DNA of 64,000 nucleotides from NCEH01 sp043195195 (lineage in GTDB: Bacteria; Pseudomonadota; Alphaproteobacteria; Rhizobiales; Xanthobacteraceae). Where the stretch lies: positions 14,655 through 78,654 of the forward strand of contig NZ_JBAFWT010000026.1 in the NCBI RefSeq assembly GCF_043195195.1, written 5' to 3'. Shown piece by piece: positions 42,568 through 51,340 of the stretch; the stretch's first letter is position 1; the number at the start of each line of letters is the position of its first letter. The notes beneath the pieces were generated by a model, which did no database searches, was not told the DNA's origin, and saw only the letters and a list, made by a program, of their open reading frames with translations. The position numbers and the translations under genes were made by a program.

Positions 42568-43572
42568 ATGGCGTTCAACCCTCCTATGCTTAGGTGTAGC
42601 GGACCGCTAAATTGGCGCCAAAGCAAAAGCCCGATGGATGCGATAGTGGCCTCAGACGAACCCTCCTCTCCGCCAGCGGCCCCTGAGCGGACGTCTCCCA
42701 TTGGCCTCGAAGCCTATATCAGCGGGACCACTTTGGTCAGCAGCGACGGTCCGGCATGGAAGGACGTGTTCGTCCAGTTGTTCTCTCGAAACCGGATCCA
42801 GGCGTCATTCTTAGTTCCTGCCGTGGCAGAGCCCCTCATCGTCTGGGTCATGTCTGGCGAGGTCATCGTCGAGGAGCGCGATCTTGGAGGAGATTGGTCG
42901 GCATCGCGTGTCGAAGCCGGAGACTTTTTCCTGACACGCTCGCCGGCGCCCTATGAGATGCGATGGCGAGCCGAAAGCGACCAGCCATTTAAGGTGATGC
43001 ACCTCTATCTGGCTGTTCCGCTGTTCGAGCGGGTAGCCCGCGAGATGCTGGGAACTGCCAAGATCGTTGGCTTGAAGGATATTTCCGGCGGCCGCGACAC
43101 GACCCTTTCACATATCTTGAGCCTTTTTCACGGGGCGCTAATAAACGAAGGCGCCGCCGATGCGCTGTTTATTGAAGGCTTGGCGCAGAGCCTGGCAGCA
43201 CACCTCGTTCGCCAATACGCGGCTTCAGGACCAGTTGCACGCCCGTCAAACGCTCTGCCTGGATCAAAACTCAGATTGGCAACCACATTCATGGAAGCTC
43301 ATCTCGCCGAGCCGTTCGATCTGAAGTGCTTGGCGCAGGCGGTTGGGATGAGCGAATTCCACTTCAGCCGCCTATTCAAGAAGGCGACGGGGCTTTCTCC
43401 ATCGCTCTACTTCATACGACAGCGGGTGGCGAAGGCGCAGCAACTGCTCCAGGAAACCGGCGCCAGCGTGATAGAGATTGGCATGGCGGTGGGCTATTCT
43501 AGCCCAAGCCATTTCGCTCAGATCTTTCGTCGCGAAACGGGCGTTTCGCCGAGCGGCTACCGCGGGGCCTAA
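42568..43572 (+). CDS. AraC-family transcriptional regulator
   Basis: A 334-residue regulator with an N-terminal cupin-like sensing domain (SFLVPAVAEPLIVWVMSGEVIVEERDLGG, EAGDFFLTRSPAPYEMRW) and a C-terminal double helix-turn-helix: DLKCLAQAVGMSEFHFSRLFKKATG, then VIEIGMAVGYSSPSHFAQIFRRETGVSPSGYR, the AraC signature. The ATG at 42568 follows an aaagg site; an internal ATG at 42634 is an alternative. The flavin reductase and SDR genes downstream are plausible targets. Confidence 0.9.
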   Translation: MAFNPPMLRCSGPLNWRQSKSPMDAIVASDEPSSPPAAPERTSPIGLEAYISGTTLVSSDGPAWKDVFVQLFSRNRIQASFLVPAVAEPLIVWVMSGEVIVEERDLGGDWSASRVEAGDFFLTRSPAPYEMRWRAESDQPFKVMHLYLAVPLFERVAREMLGTAKIVGLKDISGGRDTTLSHILSLFHGALINEGAADALFIEGLAQSLAAHLVRQYAASGPVARPSNALPGSKLRLATTFMEAHLAEPFDLKCLAQAVGMSEFHFSRLFKKATGLSPSLYFIRQRVAKAQQLLQETGASVIEIGMAVGYSSPSHFAQIFRRETGVSPSGYRGA

Positions 43573-43730
43573 GGCCTGAGTGGCAGCCGATAGCGAGTTA
43601 AGCAAGATCCCGACAGGGTTCGCAAGCGCCCGAGAGATCGGGGTGCCAAGTTCCTCCATATCCTCTCCTCGATAGCAGGAACGTGCTTCCGATTTTTTGA
43701 AGCGCGTCCAAAGTAAAGAGGAAGATATCC

Positions 43731-43898
43731 ATGGCACGCATGGAGTACAAAATCGTGCGCATTATTGATGCAGAGATAAGCATCAGCGCAGAGAGCGTCG
43801 TGCAGTTGGCCCGCAGGGCGTCAGGTCCGAATTGCCGGTACGTCAGCCTTTCCGCGATCTCCAGGGCGCGACTGGTCCAGTCAAGACTGCCGTCATGA
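43731..43898 (+). CDS. Possible 55-residue leader or remnant ORF coupled to flavin reductase
   Basis: An ORF of 55 codons (ARMEYKIVRIIDAEISISAE, then a serine/arginine-rich end) has a strong gaggaag ribosome-binding site 6 nt upstream. Its stop overlaps the flavin-reductase ATG (tcatga at 43893-43898), the pattern of translational coupling. I recognise no family. It might be a real small protein, the shortened start of a lost gene, or chance. The 322-nt gap 43573-43894 has no other coding signature. Confidence 0.35.
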   Translation: MARMEYKIVRIIDAEISISAESVVQLARRASGPNCRYVSLSAISRARLVQSRLPS

Positions 43899-44443
43899 AG
43901 GAGTCGCCCGTCGCGAACGCCTATCGGCTGCTCGAGCCGGGACCGATCGTTCTCGTGACGACCAGCTTGGGCGGAAAGCCCAACGTCATGACGATGGGCT
44001 TTCACATGATGATCCAGCACGCCCCGCCGCTAATCGGCTGCGTCATTGGTCCCTGGGACCACAGCTACGCTGGGCTGAGAGCGACCGGCGAATGCGTAAT
44101 CGCCGTCCCGACCGTCGATCTGGCGGAAGCAGTCGTCGATATCGGCAACTGCTCCGGTAACGCCGTCAACAAGTTCGATCGGTTCGGCCTGACAGCAGCG
44201 CCAGCCAGCAATGTCAGGCCGCCGCTCATCAAGGAATGCCTGGCCAATATCGAATGCACGATTGCCGATGACGGTCTCGTCGACAAGTACAACCTCTTCG
44301 TCCTGAAGGCCGAACGGCTCTGGATCGACGTCGGCCGGGAAGAACGGCGGACCATGCACCATCGCGGTGACGGAAGCTTTATCGTCGATGGCGAGGTGCT
44401 CGATCTGAGCAGTCGCATGATCAAGTGGCGACAGCTGCCGTGA
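43895..44443 (+). CDS. Flavin reductase-like FMN-binding protein
   Basis: A 182-residue protein of the flavin-reductase-like split-barrel family. The core is PIVLVTTSLGGKPNVMTMGFHMMIQHAPPLIGCVIG (FMN-binding barrel), followed by GNCSGNAVNKFDRFGLT and PPLIKECLANIECTI. It may supply reduced FMN to a monooxygenase or act as a flavoprotein oxidoreductase. I chose the ATG at 43895, which overlaps the upstream small ORF; an upstream in-frame ATG at 43832 would add 21 poorly characteristic residues. Confidence 0.85.
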   Translation: MKESPVANAYRLLEPGPIVLVTTSLGGKPNVMTMGFHMMIQHAPPLIGCVIGPWDHSYAGLRATGECVIAVPTVDLAEAVVDIGNCSGNAVNKFDRFGLTAAPASNVRPPLIKECLANIECTIADDGLVDKYNLFVLKAERLWIDVGREERRTMHHRGDGSFIVDGEVLDLSSRMIKWRQLP

Positions 44444-44511
44444 AGCCCGCGAATGGAAACCAACCTGACATCCAACAACATCTTCGACATTAAGAATAAG
44501 GAAGTACGACA

Positions 44512-45363
44512 ATGACTAACACCTCAAAAGTCTGGTTCATTACCGGGGCCTCCAAGGGCATTGGCCAGATTCTCGCCGAGGCTCTCTTGGCGGACGGCCA
44601 CCGCGTGGCGACGACGTCGCGCGACAAGGCGTCTCTCGAGAAGAGCTTTGCGGGAGGCGACGGCTTTTTAGCTCTGGAGACCGACCTCACTGACTCGGCC
44701 AGCGTGAAGGCGGCGATCGATGCGACGGTCGAGCGATTCGGCTCGCTCGACGTGGTGGTCAACAACGCGGGTTACGGCCAGCAAGGCACCGTCGAGGCAC
44801 TCAGCGACGCCGAGTATCGCCGGAACTTCGAGGTCAATGTGTTCGCTCCGCTGCATGTCCTGAGGTTCGCGCTTCCTCATATGCGGCGCCAGCGATCGGG
44901 CCATATCGTCAATATCGCCTCGATCGTCGGCATCCATGGCGGCTATGCCGGCTGGAGCAGCTATGTCGCGACCAAGTTCGCCCTCGCCGGCCTCACCGAG
45001 TCTCTGGCCGCCGAAGTCGCTGAGCTTGGGATCAAGGCGACCGTAGTCTATCCCGGCCCGGTGCGGACCGATTTTCTATCCACGGGAAGCCTGGCCGTCG
45101 CCGAGCTCAGCATCGACGAGTATTCCGAGGCGAAGGCATCGCTCGATCTTCACCTCAATCAGCTCGATGGAAAGCAGGCGGGCGATCCCGAGAAGGTCGC
45201 GCAACTCATCATCGATGCGGTAGCAGCACCCGAGCCGCCGCTGCACCTTTTTGCTGGCACGATCGCCAACGAGTTGGCCGAGGCGAAGATCTCCGGCATC
45301 CGGAAAGATCTCGACGCCTGGCGAGAAGCCTCGGCGGCCACCGATTTCCCCGAAGGACAGTAA
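44512..45363 (+). CDS. Short-chain dehydrogenase/reductase (classical SDR)
   Basis: A 283-residue SDR. Cofactor loop WFITGASKGIGQILAEAL, the NNAG motif (VVVNNAGYGQQ), catalytic serine in VNIASIVGIHGG, and Y and K in WSSYVATKFALAGL are all present. The C-terminal extension (about 230-283) is longer than in minimal SDRs, resembling the NADP-dependent group annotated as oxidoreductases of unknown substrate. It is 68 nt after the flavin reductase gene and likely in the same transcript. Confidence 0.92.
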   Translation: MTNTSKVWFITGASKGIGQILAEALLADGHRVATTSRDKASLEKSFAGGDGFLALETDLTDSASVKAAIDATVERFGSLDVVVNNAGYGQQGTVEALSDAEYRRNFEVNVFAPLHVLRFALPHMRRQRSGHIVNIASIVGIHGGYAGWSSYVATKFALAGLTESLAAEVAELGIKATVVYPGPVRTDFLSTGSLAVAELSIDEYSEAKASLDLHLNQLDGKQAGDPEKVAQLIIDAVAAPEPPLHLFAGTIANELAEAKISGIRKDLDAWREASAATDFPEGQ

Positions 45364-45467
45364 GGCTCCGCTCGTTCCGCGGCCGGCTCTGCGCCGGTCG
45401 CGGTCTCAGCAGATACCGAATGCCGTCTAGCAAGTCTCGATCAGCAATACTCATTAGGAGAGTTAAA

Positions 45468-46257
45468 ATGGAAAATGGAAAAGCATCATCGGACGAGTTC
45501 GCAGGCAAAGTCGCGATCATCACCGGCGCAGCGAGTGGGATAGGTAAGGCGACCACGGAGCTGCTGCACGAGCGTGGAGCCAAGGTCATCGCCGTCAGCC
45601 GCGGATCGAATGTGGAAGCACTCGCAAAGCCGGGCATCGTACCCTTCATCGGCGATGTCGAAAGAAGAGACCGCTTCCAGTGCCGTCGAGGCAGCCATGA
45701 AGGAGTTTGGCCGCCTGGACATCGTCGTCAATAACGCCGGGATTATCATCAACAAGCCGGTCATCGACATGACCTTGGATGACTGGAACGGGATTCTCGC
45801 CGTTAACGCGACGGGTGCGTTCCTTTTCTGCCGAGAGGCCATGAAGGTGATGGTCCCCGCGAGGAGCGGCTCCATCGTTAATGTCGGTTCCTACGCCTGC
45901 TTCCAGGCCTTTCCGTCCATCGCCGCCTATGCCGCGTCCAAGGGCGCCCTGGCCCAACTCACGCGCGTACTGTCCCTTGAGGCTATCGAGTATGGCATTC
46001 GCGTCAATGCCGTCGGCTCGGGAGACGTGATCACCAACATTCTGAGCGAAATCCATCAGGACAGCGAAGAATTCCTGCGTCAGCATGGCGCCAATTCTCC
46101 GATCAAACGCGCGGCCGAACCGCGTGAACTCGCCGAGGTGATTGCGTTCCTTGCCTCGCCGAGGGCGAGCTACATCGTCGGAGCCATCGTCATGGCTGGT
46201 GGCTTTGGAGCTCGAACTGCCGCAGTCTTCCGTGAGCCGGCGCATATCCCTCCTTGA
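45468..46257 (+). pseudogene. SDR-family oxidoreductase with frameshift
   Basis: The N terminus (from ATG 45468, preceded by aggag) reads KVAIITGAASGIGKATTELL to VPFIGDV. The remainder (SKEETASSAVEAAMKEFGRL, IVVNNAGIIINKP, VGSYACF, AYAASKGALAQLTR) continues in another frame. The break is near 45655-45662, where gatgtcgaaag lacks about two bases compared with gatgtc-tcgaaag. The catalytic residues S, Y and K are otherwise intact. The 3' end (AIVMAGGFGA) runs into an unrelated LysR fragment, so both ends of the gene have been disturbed. Confidence 0.8.
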
Positions 46258-46455
46258 ACATCGGCTCGGCTTTCCGCTGTTCGAGCGTGGTCGAACAGGT
46301 GCAACGCTGACGACGGCGGGAGCAACTTTTCTGGAAAGTGCCGCGATGGCGGCGCACGAGCTCGATTTTGCGGCCCGATACGCGGTCACGCTCCATCGAG
46401 GCCATCGTGGCGAGGTCCGTATCGGAGTGTCTTCGGCCCGGACGGGCGTGAGCTG
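46202..46455 (+). pseudogene. Fragment of a LysR-type regulator gene
   Basis: About 80 codons give ALELELPQSSVSRRISLLEH, RLGFPLFERG, LTTAGATFLESAAMAAHEL: the last part of a LysR helix-turn-helix and the linker helix. The first helix and the entire effector domain are absent. The left edge is joined to the SDR pseudogene and the right edge to the truncated helicase gene, making a three-way junction of broken genes. Confidence 0.8.
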
Positions 46456-48636
46456 ATGCTCGACCAGCTCATATTCGACGCCGTCATAGGAGAGCGAGCG
46501 GGCGGTGTAGAGGCCAAGCGAGCGCAGATCGCGCGCCAGCACTTCCATCGCCGCGACGCCGCCATTCTCGACGGCCTCCACGAACTCAGCTCGATTGGCG
46601 AAAGGGAAATCTTCGCCGCCCCACAGGCCGAGCCGCTGGGCATAGGCGAGGTTGTGGACCGTGGTCGCGCCGGTCGCCGAGACGTAGACCACGCGGGCGT
46701 TCGGCAGGGCGTGCTGGAGGCGCAAGCCCGCACGGCCCTGCTGCGAAGGGGCCACATCGCCCCGTTCTCCCTTGCCGCCACCGGCGTTCTGCATGGCGTG
46801 GCTTTCGTCGAAAATGATCACTCCGTCGAAGTCGGAGCCCAACCATTCGACGATCTGCTGGACGCGCGAAAGCTTGCTCCCGCGGTCGTCGGACCGTAGC
46901 GTGGCATAGGTGGTGAATAGGACGCCTTCGCTCAGCCGGATGGGCGTGCCCTGCGGGAAGCGCGAGAGCGGCGTGACCAACAGACGCTCCATGCCCAACG
47001 CCGACCGGTCGCGTTGCGCGTCCTCCAGCAGCTTGTCAGATTTGGAGATCCAGACGGCCTTGCGCCGGCCCTGGAGCCAGTTGTCGAGGATGATGCCGGC
47101 CGACTGACGGCCCTTGCCGGCGCCGGTGCCGTCGCCGAGCATGAAGCCCCGGCGGAAGCGGACGGTGTTAGGCGCATCGTCCAGCGCGGCGGTGACGAGA
47201 TCGCCGGTCTCGTCCACGGTCCAGGTGCCGGCGAGATATTCGCTATGGCCCTCGCCAGCGTAGATCACCGTCTCAAGCTGGGCGTCTGACAGCAAGCCGT
47301 CGGTGACGATCGCGGCTGGAAGCGTCGGGCGATAGCTCGGCTTCGGCGGGGCGACCGACGCCATGGCCGCCGATTGCACCAATTTGGTGGGATGGGGCTG
47401 CGCGCCCGGGATGCGGATCGACTGGAGCGCATAGGCCTCGTAGATCGAGTCCGACAGGCGGCTGCCCTCGGGCGGCGTCCAGTCCACGGTCTCATAGTCG
47501 AGCGGCATGCCCTCAATCTGCGCAATGCTACGCGCCGGGGACACGGAAGCTGCTCGAGTGAGATTGCCGCGAACTGTGCGCGGAGCGACGTCGGGTATGA
47601 CCTTCGGCAGTGTGGCGACCATCCGTGGCGGAACATCCCGCTCAATCCAGGTGAGCAGCGTCGCCACATCCGGCGCGACACCGGGGGATTCCGGGAAGTG
47701 AGCCGCGTCCTCGGCGGGCGCCTTGTCGATGACGGTCAGGCGCGTCTCGATGGTCGTGCCGTGCTTACCATAGACCGAGCCTGATATGGCCGAGGTGAAC
47801 ACGACGCGGCCGCGCTCCTGCAGCCGGGCGAAGCTGTCCCGCCAGGCCGGCAGCTCGGGCGAGAAGTTCGCGCCGGTGATCGCCACCAGCCGGCCGCCCG
47901 GCGCGAGCCGCGCCAGCGCTGAGGCGATATGGCGATAGGCGGCGGCGGCAACTCGGCCGCTGACGTTGGCCATCACCGAGAACGGAGGGTTCATGATGAC
48001 GACGCTCGGGACGGTAGCGCGATCGAGATGATCGTCGATCTGGGCGGCGTCGAAGCGCGTGATGGGGATGGTCGAGAAGAGAGATGCGAGCAGATCAGCG
48101 CGGGTCTCGGCCAACTCGTTGAGAATGAGCGCGGAGCCAGAAATCTCCGCGAGGATCGCGAGCAGACCGGTTCCGGCCGAAGGCTCCAGAATCCGGTCGG
48201 CGGGCGTGAGCGACGCGGCGGTCAATGCCGCCAGGCCGAGCGGGACGGGCGTTGAGAATTGCTGGAACGCCTGCGCTTCCTCGGATCGGCGCGTATGGGT
48301 CGGCAGCAGGCCGGCGATCCTGGTCAGAACGGCGAGCCGTGCTGGCGGCGAAGCGGCTTTGCGGAAGAGCAGCTTTCCGTATTTGCGCAGGAACAAAACG
48401 GTTGCCGCCTCGCAGGCATCATAGGCGGTCCTCGAATCCCAGGCGCCGGTGGCGTCGGACGCACCGAAGGCCACCTCCATCGCTGTGCGCAGCATTGCTG
48501 CATCGACCCGATCGCCGCGTTCGAGGTGGGCAAGAACATGTGCGGCGGCGACGAGGATCGCGGCGGCTGGCTGCGTATCGGCGGCGAGCGGAAGGGGCGC
48601 CACCGGCGCGGATGGCTGAAGCGAAGCATGGAGCAT
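46446..48636 (-). pseudogene. 3'-truncated SAM methyltransferase/strawberry-notch-type helicase of a mobile element
   Basis: From ATG 48636 (gagg ribosome-binding site) the frame gives an N-terminal methyltransferase-like domain (RILEPSAGTGLLAILAEISG, VIMNPPFSV) and a helicase domain of the strawberry notch group (GFMLGDGTGAGKGRQSAGI, IIFDESHAMQN, RVVYVSATGATTVHNL). Family members are about 1400-1500 residues. Here identity stops after VEYELVEHQLTP (about 46446), with the C-terminal helicase half lost at the junction with the LysR fragment; the open frame beyond that is antisense noise. These proteins are typical of ICEs and large plasmids. Confidence 0.85.
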
Positions 48637-48658
48637 GAGGATTTCCTCGGGAGAGCGA

Positions 48659-48712
48659 GACGGGACGAGCCGGCCCGGCGCTCTCTCTCGACCGGACGGG
48701 CTCAAACCCGTC
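48659..48712 (-). promoter_or_regulatory. Structured 5' leader of the helicase gene (third, longer variant)
   Basis: On the minus strand gacggg (48712-48707) can pair with cccgtc (48664-48659), enclosing ggtcgagagagag and additional GC-rich stems. It shares the outer stem and the ggtcgagagagag block with the ParB leader, but has about 9 extra bases forming an alternative gacggg/cccgtc hairpin. It ends 22 nt before the start codon. Confidence 0.6.
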
Positions 48713-48852
48713 CCGGCCATCCTCTCACTCCCGCCGTGTCAGCGGCGGCATGCCGCGATATGGATTGTCATGCGGCGGCGGCGCGGGCGTCGAAAGCGTT
48801 GCCGTCACCCTGGAGTTGGCCCGCCGCCCTGGCAGATGGGAACGGTGTGCGT

Positions 48853-49737
48853 TCAGGCGGCCGAAACTGCCGTGTCGATGATCTGGCGGTAAGGCGTCGT
48901 CGGGCGGCCGATCAAAGCGCTCAGTTCGCGACCGTGATCTTCCAACTCTCCCCTGGACGCACCGATGTCCGACTCCGCGATCAGCTCGGCCAGACCATCA
49001 GGAAGGCTCATGCCGACAAGGACTTGCTTGAACTTCGCCTTGGGCATGTCCTGATAGGTGACAGGCCTGCCGGCCGCTGCCGTGATCGTGTCGGCCAAAT
49101 CGGCCAAGTCATAGCTCTCGTCGCCGGCCAGTTAATAGATGCGCCCCGCCTGTCCATCTGTCGTCAGAACGACAGCATCCGCCTCTGCGTAGTCGGCGCG
49201 TGCGGCCGACGAAAAGCGTCCCTGTCCCGCGCTGCCGATGACGGCGCCATGCCGAAGCGCAGGCGGCACGGATGCCGCGTGGTTCTCCGTATACCAGCCG
49301 TGTCGGAGCAGCACGAACGGCAGACCGGAGGCCCGCAACGCAGCCTCGGTATTTTTGTGGTCTTCGCCCAGGCCGGAGGTCGACACGTCCGCATGAAGCA
49401 AGCTCGTATAGGCAAGCAGGCCGATATTCGCCGCCTTCGCGGCAGTGATCACGTTCTGATGCTGGGCAACCCGGTCCGCCCCTGCGGTCGATGAGATCAG
49501 CAGCAGCCGACCGATGCCTTCGAACGCCGCTGACAAGGTGTCAGGCCGGGAATAGTCGGCAACGCGGATCTCGAGGCCTTGCGCGCTGAACTGCCTGGCG
49601 ACCTCATGGTCGGGCGAGCGAACGCCCGCCACGATGCTGCTTGCTGGTACGCGCTTCAACAGGTTCTGGATCACAAGGCGGCCAAGCTGGCCGTTCGCCC
49701 CGGTGACGAACAGTCGGGGCTGGTTGTCCTGCGTCAT
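48853..49737 (-). pseudogene. NmrA/QorB-type NAD(P)-binding protein with internal stop codon
   Basis: From ATG 49737 the frame reads RLFVTGANGQLGRLVIQNLL, ADYSRPDTLSAAFEGIGRLLLIS and ends TDGQAGRIY at a TAA (49132-49134). Past the stop the same frame continues with LAGDESYDLADLADTI and TPYRQIIDTAVSAA, the usual end of the family. Replacing taa by gaa would restore a 294-residue protein; the expected residue is glutamate (IYELAG). A single substitution therefore explains the break. The upstream part retains the cofactor site but lacks the C-terminal domain. Confidence 0.85.
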
Positions 49738-49794
49738 TTAATTCGTTCCTTCTGGGTCGTCGGAGCAGCCTTTACCGCCCGCGTTTGGCCGCGC

Positions 49795-50163
49795 TCAGCT
49801 TTGCGCCGTGTGGAACGTGATGGCGTAACCATCGGGATCGCTGGCCACGAAAAATCTGCCGAACGGGCCATCGCTGAGCGGGCTCAGCACTTTCCCGCCA
49901 CGTTCGACGATCAAATCGTGGAAGGCGTCCGCATCGTCGCAGGCAACCCACAACACCATGCCGATCCCCAAGGGGCCATTCTCGGGTAGCGGCCGCAGCG
50001 GTTCGCGCAGTGCCAGGGCAATCGGCTTGGTCGTGAACACGACGGCACCGGGTGGGTTCCGGTCTCCTGCCGTGAAGCCGAACACGTCCTTGTAAAAGGC
50101 GGCGGAGGTTGCGAGGTCACGCACCTGCAAGGCGATGAAGGATGGCCCGATTGGTATTGTCAT
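49795..50163 (-). CDS. Single-module VOC-family protein
   Basis: A 122-residue glyoxalase-fold protein. FIALQVRDLATSAAFYKDVFGF is the typical first strand and helix, and FFVASDPDGYAITFH the C-terminal strand with ligand-like residues. It may modify or bind a small toxic compound. It is divergent from marR across a long palindrome and lies 57 nt upstream of the broken NmrA gene on the same strand, so all three genes share one control region. Confidence 0.9.
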   Translation of the reverse strand: MTIPIGPSFIALQVRDLATSAAFYKDVFGFTAGDRNPPGAVVFTTKPIALALREPLRPLPENGPLGIGMVLWVACDDADAFHDLIVERGGKVLSPLSDGPFGRFFVASDPDGYAITFHTAQS

Positions 50164-50181
50164 TTTGCGCGCTCCAGCATA

Positions 50182-50219
50182 TTATCAGGTTCCTTATATC
50201 TATATCAGGAACCTGATAA
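50182..50219. promoter_or_regulatory. MarR operator between VOC and marR genes
   Basis: ttatcaggttcc (50182-50193) is the exact inverse of ggaacctgataa (50208-50219), 14 bp apart. Inside the right arm a 16-bp palindrome, tatcagg-aa-cctgata (50203-50218), ends 5 nt before the marR start. This layout fits autoregulation of marR and repression of the divergent VOC/NmrA genes. Confidence 0.8.
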
Positions 50220-50223
50220 GTCA

Positions 50224-50667
50224 ATGCGCAAAATGAACCCCTCGAGCGGGGAGGGCTGGATCGGCTACAGTTTGAAAATCGCCCAGCATCGTCTGCGGCA
50301 ACGGTTGGAGGCAGAATTGGCCGGGACCGGCGTCTCCGCCGCGCAGAATGCGGTGCTGCTTGCCATCGGCGACAATCCGCGAATCTCGAATGCGTCCCTG
50401 GCGCGAGCGGCGTTCGTCACGCCCCAGTCCATGCAGGGCATGCTGGTCACGCTGGAGCGGGACGGGTTCATCGTGCGCACGCCGCATCCCGAGCATGGGC
50501 GGATCATCATGACGGAGCTGACCGAAAAGGGCAAAGCAGCGGTACAGGCCGGCATGGTTGCAGCCGACGCCGTCGAGCAGCAGATGCTATCCGGCCTGAC
50601 GCGCGACGAGGCCAAGTTGCTGGGTGACCTTCTGCGACGCTGCTCTGATGCCCTTGAGGGATCTTGA
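50224..50667 (+). CDS. MarR-family transcriptional regulator
   Basis: A 147-residue winged-helix regulator: GTGVSAAQNAVLLAIGDNPRIS-like region (residues 28-60), NASLARAAFVTPQSMQGMLVTLERDGFI (recognition helix and wing approach), ELTEKGKAAVQAG. The start codon lies 5 nt after a strong palindromic operator, with the arms continuing across the divergent promoter. It likely releases DNA upon binding a phenolic or oxidant ligand. Confidence 0.93.
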   Translation: MRKMNPSSGEGWIGYSLKIAQHRLRQRLEAELAGTGVSAAQNAVLLAIGDNPRISNASLARAAFVTPQSMQGMLVTLERDGFIVRTPHPEHGRIIMTELTEKGKAAVQAGMVAADAVEQQMLSGLTRDEAKLLGDLLRRCSDALEGS

Positions 50668-50670
50668 GCC

Positions 50671-51186
50671 ATGGCGTTCTGGATGGGCGTCGCATCGGCG
50701 CAGCATGCCCGTGGGGGACGAGATGGAGGCTTTGCGCAACTTGGGCACGGCAAGCATATCGCGGTGAAGTCACTCAGAAAGGGCGACTGGATCGTCTACT
50801 ACTCTCCACGCGAGGGCATGGGAGAAGGCGAAACGGTGCAGGCGTTCACGACCATCGGCCGTGTAACATCGGATGCTCCTTATCGCGCCGAGCAGGTGAT
50901 GAACTTCAATCCATATCGGGTCGATGTGGACTATTTGAAGGACGCCAAGCCCGCTCCGATCAGGCCGCTTCTGGGGAGGCTCCGACTGACCCGTGATCAC
51001 GTCGCCAACTGGGGCATCGTGATGCGCGGACCAAAGCGCGGGCTGAACGAAGAAGACATGCGACTGATCGCCGAAGCGATGGGCGTTCTCGGCCGGTTCG
51101 AGCAGCTTAGCCGACCGGCTGACCAGGCTCCGGTGGGAGATAGGCATCGAAAGGATTGCCCTCGGCGAGATGACCGAACGGGGTGA
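50671..51186 (+). CDS. EVE-domain protein
   Basis: Residues 1-145 match the EVE (PUA-like) fold: AFWMGVASAQHARGGRDGGF, LGHGKHIAVKSLRKGDWIVYYSPR, AFTTIGRVTSDAPY, FNPYRVDVDYLKDAKPAPIRPLL, LTRDHVANWGIVMRGP. EVE domains are thought to bind modified bases in nucleic acids. The last about 26 residues run antisense to the DUF6117-like gene and are probably not part of the original protein: the natural stop may have been lost at the junction near 51106. The gene starts 3 nt after marR and is co-transcribed with it. Confidence 0.85.
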   Translation: MAFWMGVASAQHARGGRDGGFAQLGHGKHIAVKSLRKGDWIVYYSPREGMGEGETVQAFTTIGRVTSDAPYRAEQVMNFNPYRVDVDYLKDAKPAPIRPLLGRLRLTRDHVANWGIVMRGPKRGLNEEDMRLIAEAMGVLGRFEQLSRPADQAPVGDRHRKDCPRRDDRTG

Positions 51187-51340
51187 AGACATAGTCCTCG
51201 CCGTCACGTCCGACGGCGCAGATCACGTAGCGCGGTGCGCCGCTCGCGGCGTCTGCACATTCCATCAGCGCCAGATGACCATTTTCCGCTGCGCGTAGAA
51301 GGGTCTGGAAATTGGCGCGGGCATGATCGGGAATGCTCAT
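51107..51340 (-). CDS. Small mobile-element protein (tentatively DUF6117-type)
   Basis: A 77-residue protein: SIPDHARANFQTLLRAAENG, LALMECADAASGAPRYVICA, VFTPFGHLAEGNPFDAYLPP. I recognise this as a short protein encoded in plasmid and ICE backbones of Sphingomonads and Rhizobiales, tentatively DUF6117. Function unknown. Its ATG overlaps the stop of the upstream gene by 4 nt (51337-51340), so the two are translationally coupled. Its end overlaps the EVE gene on the other strand. Confidence 0.75.
   Translation of the reverse strand: MSIPDHARANFQTLLRAAENGHLALMECADAASGAPRYVICAVGRDGEDYVFTPFGHLAEGNPFDAYLPPEPGQPVG

Noticed and set aside
45646..46445. Continuation of the helicase reading frame to a total of 1024 residues
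   Set aside because: Beyond VEHQLTP the frame is antisense to LysR and SDR fragments and has no helicase similarity.
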